Assembly: GCF_030704535.1 (NCBI RefSeq)
Contig: NC_081818.1
Location: forward strand, 2,555,001 to 2,619,000
Direction: 5' to 3'
From: Vitis vinifera
Taxonomy: Eukaryota > Streptophyta > Magnoliopsida > Vitales > Vitaceae
Length of the DNA stretch: 64,000 nucleotides
Shown here: positions 57,013-64,000 of the stretch, one piece after another
How the letters are laid out: each line of letters starts with the position of its first letter
Position numbering within the stretch: the first letter of the stretch is position 1
Program-made: the position numbers and the translations under genes
The notes under the pieces: generated by a model
What the model was told of the DNA's origin: nothing
Databases searched by the model: none
What the model saw: only the letters and a program-made list of their open reading frames with translations

Positions 57013-57376
57013 TCTGCGAAATTTCGCAGAGTGAAGGAAACTTCTGCGAACTGAGCATTTTGATGCCAAACCATTCCGCAACACTGTAGAAGTCTCTACG
57101 AGAGTATTTCGCAGCTGCGAAAGTGAATTTGGCACACGAGTGCCACTTCGCAGTACAGTAGCATCCATTTGGCAGCTGCGAAACGCATTGCGAAGTGGAA
57201 AAGCGTGATTTCGCACCAAAAGCCCCATTTCTCAGGGTATTTCGCAATTGCAAAAATGGTTTTGGCACACGAGTGCCACTTCGCAGCACAGTAACATCAA
57301 TTTCGCAGTTGCAAAACGCACTGCGAAGTTGCTGCGAAAATGGCATTTTGCTGCGAAATTGGCGTTTTGTTGCGAA
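57013..57376 (+). repeat. Palindrome array TTTCGCAG / CTGCGAAA, element B pol-ORF3 spacer
   Basis: Same motifs as element A: CTGCGAAATTTCGCAG at 57014, TTTCGCAGCTGCGAAA at 57107, and many half sites, several decayed to TTGCGAAA or CTTCGCAG. TTGGCACACGAGTGCCACTTCGCAG occurs twice (57130 and 57263), each followed by a CAGTA. The order of modules resembles element A, but the spacing differs. Confidence 0.88.
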
Positions 57377-57408
57377 ACTTAAACTGACCCTTAGGCTTCC
57401 GTTTTTCC

Positions 57409-57430
57409 TATTTATACCGGTCATTTGAGC
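57409..57430 (+). promoter_or_regulatory. Candidate internal promoter before element B third ORF
   Basis: CTATTTATACC followed by GGTCATTTGAGC. TATA-like, 130 bases before the third-ORF ATG, and sharing CCGGTCATTTGA with element A at the same relative position. Confidence 0.45.
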
Positions 57431-57559
57431 TACGAAAAGGGTTTCAAAAATCAGAGCACCATTCTCGCAGCCTGTTCGTCTTCTTCACCAAGCTTCGCCG
57501 TCCAAGCCTCCAGTCATCTCCTCCGATCAGCAATGCCGGCCAAAGTTCGATAGCCCGAA

Positions 57560-59213
57560 ATGGCACGAACACGAGGGGCTAAGTCTTCATCTCCTTCGAA
57601 CCGCAAGAAAAGTCTGCGAAAGGAGCCAAGTCCAGGTTCTGCTCCAGAGCCTTCGCCGTCAAGGCCAAATCCTCCTCCGGTGAAGCCCGTGCCACAAAAG
57701 CCGCCAGCAAGACGATACCTTACCAGGTCAGGCGGTCGGCCATTGCAGAAGAAACCCAGGGTGGAGAGCTCAGAACCCATCGATTTGACTGAGCAATCTC
57801 CAGAGCCTTCCTCAATTCCATCACCGGTTCCAACTCTAGTGCCGTCTCCAGTTCCCTCGCCGAGTCCCCTGCCAGTTCCATCGCCGGTACCATCTCCGGC
57901 GCCGCAAGAAAAATCTCAAGAGCCTCAAGCGCTACTTCCCGAGCCCCAAATTCAAGCTGAAACAGCTCTGGAAGAAGTAATTAGGAGGCCAATGCTACCT
58001 CAGCCCCCAATTGAGGGAAGCTTGGATTGTAGAACACAAGCATTCCATTCCGAGCTTTGCTTCGACTTAGCGGCATTCAGAGTGAGGCCAGAGCTTGCCC
58101 AATCATTCCAGCTGCTGAGGAGGTATCACATGGAGCAACTGCTAGCTCCAAGAGACTTTTTCTATCCCCAGATAGCCACGGATTTCTACCAATCCATGAC
58201 AACCAAAGAGGTCAGGAATCCAACCTTGATTCATTTCACTATCGATGGGAGACATGGTATATTGAGAGCACGACATATTGTTGAAGCCTTGCAAATTCCC
58301 TTTGAGCCAACCCAATTCGATAATTTTAGAGCTTGGGCAAATCCTACTGAGCTAGAGATGGTTCGCACCCTTTCCAGAGGAGCTGCAAATCGATCACATC
58401 TGCTGAGGGGGGAGCTTCCTCCAGTTATGTTTTTTATTGATGCCTTTTTGCGTCATAATATCTATCCATTGCAGCATTGGACCCAAAGAAGGGGAGTCCT
58501 CCTGAAAGCTCTTTACAAGATGTCAGAAGGATTTTTCTTTGGGCCTCATCATCTGATCATGGCAACCCTTCTCTATTTTGAAGAAAAGGTTCACAGAAAG
58601 AAGTTCAGAGAGCAGATTGCATTCCCCCCCTCTTCCCAAGGCTGCTATGCCAAATTTTGGAGCATCTGGGATACCCCTCTGAGCCTCAGCTGGAGAGAAA
58701 GCGAATATACCGTGAGCCATTCACTCTTGATAAATGGAATAATATGACGGCCTACAAAGTTGATCAGCCTGGGCAGCCTCAACCAGCTGCAAGGAGAGCC
58801 TCCCCAAGACATATACCTGAAGGTATAACAGTTGCTGCTCCTGCCATTCCTAGAGCTCCACCAGCTGCACCTGTTTCATCTCAGCCATCCACATCAGCTG
58901 AGCGAGGATGGCCATTCCTATATCTGAATATCGAGAGTTGTGCCGTGCATTGGAGACTCTTACAGCTTCTCAGAGCAATCTTGCTCAAGAGATGGCAGCC
59001 ATCAGAGCATGCCAAGAGCAGATGTTAGCCTCTCAGGCTCAACAAGCTGCCATCTTAAGGCAGCTCCAAGTCCATTTCGATCTGCCACAAGCTGTAGAGC
59101 CCTCCATTTCTACTCCACCAGAGCCACACTCTCAGCCTTCAGAGTCTCATCCTCCAGAGCCCGAAACCCCAGCTGATGCACCTACTGAAAAGGCAGCAGA
59201 TCCATCTGCCTAG
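57560..59213 (+). pseudogene. Element B third ORF, two frameshifts
   Basis: The protein starts MARTRGAKSSSPSNRKK as in element A. The basic stretch (LQKKPRV) and following EPIDLTEQ keep the nuclear-signal plus SUMO-interaction-like layout, then comes a Pro-Ser-Val repeat. The domain (PPIEGSLDCRTQAFHSELCF, HFTIDGRHGILRARHIVEAL, EGFFFGPHHLIMATLLYFEE) is clear up to about 58605. There the frame shifts; LLCQILEHLGYPSEPQLERK and FTLDKWNNMTAYK continue in another frame. A second shift near 58905 moves the tail (ISEYRELCRALETLTASQSN) to the frame that ends at 59213. Confidence 0.85.
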
Positions 59214-60692
59214 TTCTAGCCCCAACACCACTCATCAGACTACTATCTATCTAATATTTTTATGTATTTTTTTTTAGTTGAAAAGAAATCCCAGTATTTT
59301 GGTACTATATATGGGATTCCTTGTGATTACTTGTCTTTTGCACTGTACTCGAATGAATTGAAAGTAATACAAGTTGAATAGTTCTTGTTAAAAGTTAGCA
59401 TTAAGTTATTCTTATTTCCTTGTCTCACATATTCTATTCTTTTTGAAACATGTGGTTTTCCCCCATCAATATTCGAATTTGATATCAGCAAGGAGGTACC
59501 ACTTCCTCCCTTTTATTACAGTCACTCAAATCACATTGAGGACAATGCTCAGTTCGGTTGGGGGGTATGAGGAAGGAAGTATGCTAAATATTTTTGGTAT
59601 TGCAATTATATTGGTTAATTAGTTGTAGTTTTTACTTTTTACTCTTGTTACTCTATTCTCCATGAATTTTGAGGAAAAATTTTCAAATTAAACCAAGAGA
59701 AATTGAATTGTTGTTTTTCACTTGACTTAGAGTATGGATTATGCTTACTAAAGTGGTTCAATTGTTGAAACTTCTATTGAAATTGAATTTAGTTCTTCCA
59801 CTTTAAGCTATTCACACACTGTGCACATTAGATTCCGATTATAAGATGAAAAGCTATTTCCCTCTTGACTTAGGATAATTTTGGGACTTGGTATATTTGA
59901 CCTCATTTGATAAAAATTGAAACACCCTGCAAAAGGTCAATGAGCCTTTGAAATAAAGAAAGTTGTTTGCTTGCCTTGAAACCCGAGCAAGGTTTGAGGG
60001 GCATATGGTGAAAGCCTTTAAAGCCTGGTGCCCTAAGCCTTAATTGGTTGGGAGTCACCGACCTCAATGCTCGTTACAAGAGTGAATAGGTAGAGTTAGC
60101 ATATGGTAGATGCTTGGGTATTAGAAATTCATTCTTAAAAGGCCGGGGAAAAATCCGAGGAGTTAGTGGTTGAAAGATCCTTAAAACTTGGTGCCCTAAA
60201 CCTTAATTGGTTGGGAGTCATCGATGGACCCCCATTACATGGACAAGTCAGAAATAGTACCCCATAAAGCTACCTTGAAAAAAAAAAAAAAGATGAAAGT
60301 GTGTTCTTTTCTTATTGATTTTGGTCAGATTGCTAAAGTATTGAAAAGAGATAGGTTGGGGGGAGAGATTAGTTTAGCATATTATTCTCGGAACCTAAGG
60401 AACCAATACACATAGATTTTTGTGGAAGATTAAAGTTTGATTCTTAGAAAGTGGAAATGATTTTAAAACTTCAGTTTGCATAATGCACTCCCTTGATTGA
60501 CAGTGTTTAGCATAGGTGTTATGACTCTTGTTGAGATTTGGGTTTGTATTTCTTTAATGATTCATGTGAGAATTAGATCATCATGCCACTTGAGAATTAT
60601 TTCCTTTCAGCATGATGTTGTAAATTTTAGATTAGTTTGTTATTTATTTTCATTTTTTTTCTCCTATATTGCTAAGGGACTAGCAATATGTC
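59214..60692 (+). other. Element B 3' non-coding region
   Basis: No convincing frame. It contains the polypurine-like block CACATTGAGGACAATGCTCA ... GGTTGGGGGG (59532-59565) shared with element A. A block GGTGCCCTAAGCCTTAATTG ... GTTGGGAGTCACCGA (60030-60061) is repeated at 60191-60222 with few changes. A13 lies near 60278. Confidence 0.6.
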
Positions 60693-60704
60693 GGTTGGGG
60701 GGAG
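60693..60704 (+). promoter_or_regulatory. Polypurine tract of element B
   Basis: GGTTGGGGGGAG directly before the 3' LTR, identical to element A. Confidence 0.9.
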
Positions 60705-62628
60705 TGATTACTACTCAAAAAGTGCTATTTGATAGCCTATAATTAATCATTTTAAACACTTTTGAGTAGTAGTTTAGGCATTTTAACTCAATTGGCATGT
60801 TAAGGATCCTTTAAAGCAATTTTGATCACTTTGTATAAGTTTTGGTGTTTTTGTTAGTATTTTGATCACCAAAGCAAGTCAAGACTGAGGAGAGCTATGA
60901 GGAATCTTGGGCAAAGCTTAGAAGTCATTTGCCAAGAGTGAATCCGGATTGCAAGGAGAAAAAGCAAAGAGAATCTGCCATAAAGCATATTCTTGATGAC
61001 AGTCGTAGCAGCCACTTTTGGAGCACTTTCTGAAGTCCAAATGATGCATTCTATATACCATTTCAAAGCTCAGGAAGTCAACAATCCAATGCTTCAAACG
61101 GTGTGCAATTCAGAGTTGAAACAAAGAAGTTGCAGCCATTACAAGTCAATCACTCCGAGCTGAAGAAAGCATTTTGCAAAGTGTTGCGAAATCACCCTTT
61201 TGTTGCGAAGTGATTTCGCAGCATTTTTTGTACAGTACGGTGCTTCTCCTTCTGATGATGCACGATTTATGCCGCGAGAAGGAAGTTAGGAACCTCAAGG
61301 TAGAAGCCAACTTCGTAGCCTTGTGAAGATAGCTTGGTGTTGCGAAGTTATTTCGCAGCCCTCTTGAGTGTCTGCGAAATTTCGCAGACACCATTTTTCT
61401 CCTGCGAAATGGTTCCTGAAGCCTCCCGATATTTGCTACCGACATTGGGAGATATTTTCCATTAGATTTTTGTTGTCTAAATCCCAAAATACTCCTTGTA
61501 AACCACCAATTACATGATTCCTTAGTTTTTAAGTTAGTAAAAAGACTAAATATCTATGTAATAATTAGTTTTATATTATGTTCATATATATACCTCTCGG
61601 GAGCCTGTTCTCGGAGAGGAGTTCCTTCTATAAACGTTTGGGTAAGCAAGTAAAGTCTATTTTTCTTTCTACTGCCTTACCTTCTCACTTTGTATTTTCA
61701 TTTTATTTCTAAGTTATGAATTCTCTGAGGAGTTTTCCCTAGAGAATGAGTAACTAAACCTCTAATTCCTTGGAGCTAAGGTTGTCGGGGAAGGTTCCAA
61801 GTGCAAGAATGCAAAGCTCTGTGGTTTTAGCTATTAATGAAGAGGAAGTGAAATCCTTTAGTGATTTCTATGTTTTTAGTTAACTTAAAACACCTTAGAG
61901 TCACCTGGGCCAACACTTGGTAAGGCAAGTGATTTCCAACCATGGAAATGCACTAGTTTACCCCTTGCGAGCCTCTGGGAGGTGACTTCAAGGTAGGATT
62001 TTCTAGAATAGCCAACACTTGGTAAGCTTTTGGACTCCTAGGAGACATCCATTAGTTATCTCTTGCGAGCTTTTGACGGGTAATCCAAGGTTAAAGATCA
62101 CCTTGAATGGTTAAGGCTTAGTGAGAGGCTTAAACCATTGCAAAGTGCATCAGTGAGAGAATTAAAGTGAAATCTAATTGAAGGAGTCTCTGTATAACAC
62201 CGGTTAGAGAATTGACTATAAGTTGAATCTCTAATGCGAGGAAATGAACCAACTCACCGGAGCTATGTCTTTTACATGAGGAACCACCCCAGTGAACCTA
62301 AATCTCCAGGGAATGCTTTTCTTCCTAAATTATTCCAAACTTCTGTTATGTTAGTTAGTTTAAGTCTAAACTTTTACCAATCAAAGTTTGTGTTTTACTT
62401 CTTAATCTAACCTTGAAATGAAACAAGACCATTTCACTTGGAATTGGTATCATTGATTGCTTGTTAATCATTCCCAGTGAACGACCCTAGAGCCACTATA
62501 CTATAGTAGCTTTTTCTTTGCTACCCTACTGTATGGTGTTATAGGTAATAAATTTTGTTGATTACTCCCTCAATCAAGGAGCACCAGCTGAACACAAATC
62601 AGCTGAGACACCAATTGGGCACGAATCA
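60705..62628 (+). repeat. Element B 3' LTR
   Basis: 1924 bases, the same length as the 5' LTR, with about 14 substitutions. Several are C/T or G/A changes, such as CTTCGCAG to CTTCGTAG. Confidence 0.95.
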
Positions 62629-62735
62629 GTGACTCCGACTTTTCCAAAAATTAATTTTTCACCAAATAAAAGCGAGTCTCGCCGATTGAGTGAGGGCGCA
62701 CATGAAAAATACGGGCCCACAGATATAAGAAGCAA
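62629..62735 (+). repeat. Right piece of the older repeat that hosts element B
   Basis: GTGACTCCGACTTTTCCAAA ... AAAAGCGAGTCTCGCCG ... GCGCACATGAAAAATACGGG continues the sequence broken at 49116. Confidence 0.6.
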
Positions 62736-64000
62736 ATTTTTATTTAATTAAAAATTTTAAATATTTATTTTTAATAAAAAAAATTCTAAATTATAGTTCT
62801 CAAACATAAAATTCAAATAACAAGAAAATTTATTCTGCTAGCTTCTATACTTTCCGCTATTACATTCAAAAGTCAAATGCTATCACATAATATGTACGAT
62901 AAGCCCATCACCCATTATTCATAATAGCATCACAAATCCATTGATTCTAGCAATCTTTTGAGAAATTAAGCAATGACCACCAACACCATTTGATCCCATA
63001 TTTAGCTCTCATAGATTATTTTCACTTGTTTGTTTCTTCCTCTTCTTCCAAGTACATGCGATGGTCATCCTCTTAAGACAAAAGCTTTGACTAGGATTTT
63101 TATACTTGCAACCTCCCTTATATGAGCAATCAACTCAAATGTTTATTTATGGTTTTTGATAGTGAATTTATTTATGTATTATGAGAGAAAGGGATTCTCA
63201 CACCCCAAGACCCACTCCAAGGGCATGACGGTTATTTCACACTTCAAACCCGAAGGCTTACAGTGTAACCTGACCCAAACAATTATCTTGTAATCAGAAA
63301 TTACCAATTACCAATTACCTGTTCAGAGTAGCGGAAGAAAATCTAAAATCCTCAAAATTCAATTTCAAAACTAAAACATCCACTATCCAAAATCCATTGT
63401 CCAAATATTTGCAAACTTAAACAATTCAAGTACTAAAACAAATTTCAAAATCTCCAAAACTCAACTTTGAACTAACATAAAATTTAAAGGATCAATATCC
63501 AAATAGCTTCCAAATACCAAAAGATCCAAATGAACATAACTAATAGTTAAACAAAGTCCAACATAAAATCCTAAGTCAAATCCTAATGATGACCATTCCT
63601 CAGCCTAGCCATCACTCCTCACCCAAATTAAAGGTACCTGAAAAGTAGTCAACAAATAGGAATGAGCTCACAGCCCAATAAGGAACATTAATGCAGTCCA
63701 TGGATTAAATATTTCAAATTCACTTGCAAAATAGGAGATATTGTAATCAATCATTTTCATAAACCTGTGAGTTAATTTTTTTTTTTGCCAATACATTCAA
63801 AATTTCTAACTGTATGCATTTATTTCTGATTCAAACATTTTCATATCAAATTCAGTCAAAACATTCCTATAATTTATTTACTCTGGTCATCACACATCAA
63901 AGGGTGCCCAGTTAGGTGAGACTTTTCAAATGGGTTGCTAGCCTCAAATTGTTCCTTTAAGGTGGACGAAACCAAACACTACTAGTACTAGTAACCTCTA
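62736..64000. other. No gene; repeat-like DNA
   Basis: 62740-62830 is AT-rich. 63190-64000 (ACACCCCAAGACCCACTCC, CAGCCCAATAAGGAACATT, GGGTGCCCAGTTAGGTGAG) reads like an LTR-type plant repeat running off the window, but I cannot define its ends. Confidence 0.4.

Larger units (their letters stand above)
49117..62628 (+). mobile_element. Element B: Athila-like Ty3/gypsy LTR retrotransposon, older and damaged
   Basis: 13.5 kb with 1924-base LTRs at both ends and target copies GTGAT (49112-49116) and GTGAC (62629-62633), one base apart. Order: LTR, identical Asp-tRNA primer site, gag, pol, palindrome-rich spacer, third ORF, 3' non-coding region, identical polypurine tract, LTR. The LTRs differ by about 14 substitutions by eye, roughly twice element A's density. 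gag and pol carry at least four stops and one frameshift, and the third ORF at least two frameshifts. It is a relative of element A, not a copy: proteins align throughout, but LTR interiors have largely diverged. Confidence 0.93.

Overview
This window is plant nuclear DNA. It is AT-rich, has intron-bearing genes and is dense in retrotransposons. The protein styles (a cyclin H with 13 coding exons, tandem two-exon germin-like genes, Athila-like Ty3/gypsy elements with an Asp-tRNA primer site) fit a eudicot. Grapevine (Vitis) is my best guess from memory of its germin-like proteins; this is inference.

Regions: (1) 1-8.5 kb holds a complete minus-strand cyclin H gene (335 codons, 13 coding exons, one GC-AG intron). 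Two LINE insertions lie in its long second intron. (2) 8.6-13 kb is intergenic, with a 1285-bp TIR element (TAA target duplication, 98-bp internal tandem repeats) and relics of germin-like upstream DNA. (3) 13-44 kb is a tandem minus-strand array of five germin-like protein (GLP) loci in different states. GLP1 is intact. GLP2 is intact but has lost its stop codon and its TATA region. GLP3 is frameshifted. GLP4 has lost its signal-peptide start. GLP5 is cut in two by a young LTR retrotransposon. Relics of further units and of a GDSL lipase-like pseudogene lie between them, along with a decayed Ty1/copia pol region. (4) 30.3-43.4 kb is element A, an Athila-like Ty3/gypsy element on the minus strand. 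Its LTRs are nearly identical, the target duplication is AGTAC, and gag, a 1490-codon pol frame and a third ORF are present. (5) 44-49 kb is gene-poor, low-complexity DNA. (6) 49.1-62.6 kb is element B, a related but older and more damaged plus-strand element nested in another repeat. (7) 62.6-64 kb is repeat-like DNA without a gene.

The strongest unexplained structure is shared by A and B. An array of TTTCGCAG / CTGCGAAA palindromes, with an embedded TGGCAC-ACGA-GTGCCA hairpin, fills the spacer between pol and the third ORF and recurs more sparsely in the LTRs. It is followed by a conserved TATA-like block ending CCGGTCATTTGA just before the third ORF. I read this as a candidate internal promoter or RNA-structure module. 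The third ORF sits in the env position but shows no membrane segment; it carries an SV40-like nuclear localisation sequence followed by a SUMO-interaction-like motif. All functional readings here are inference from sequence alone.
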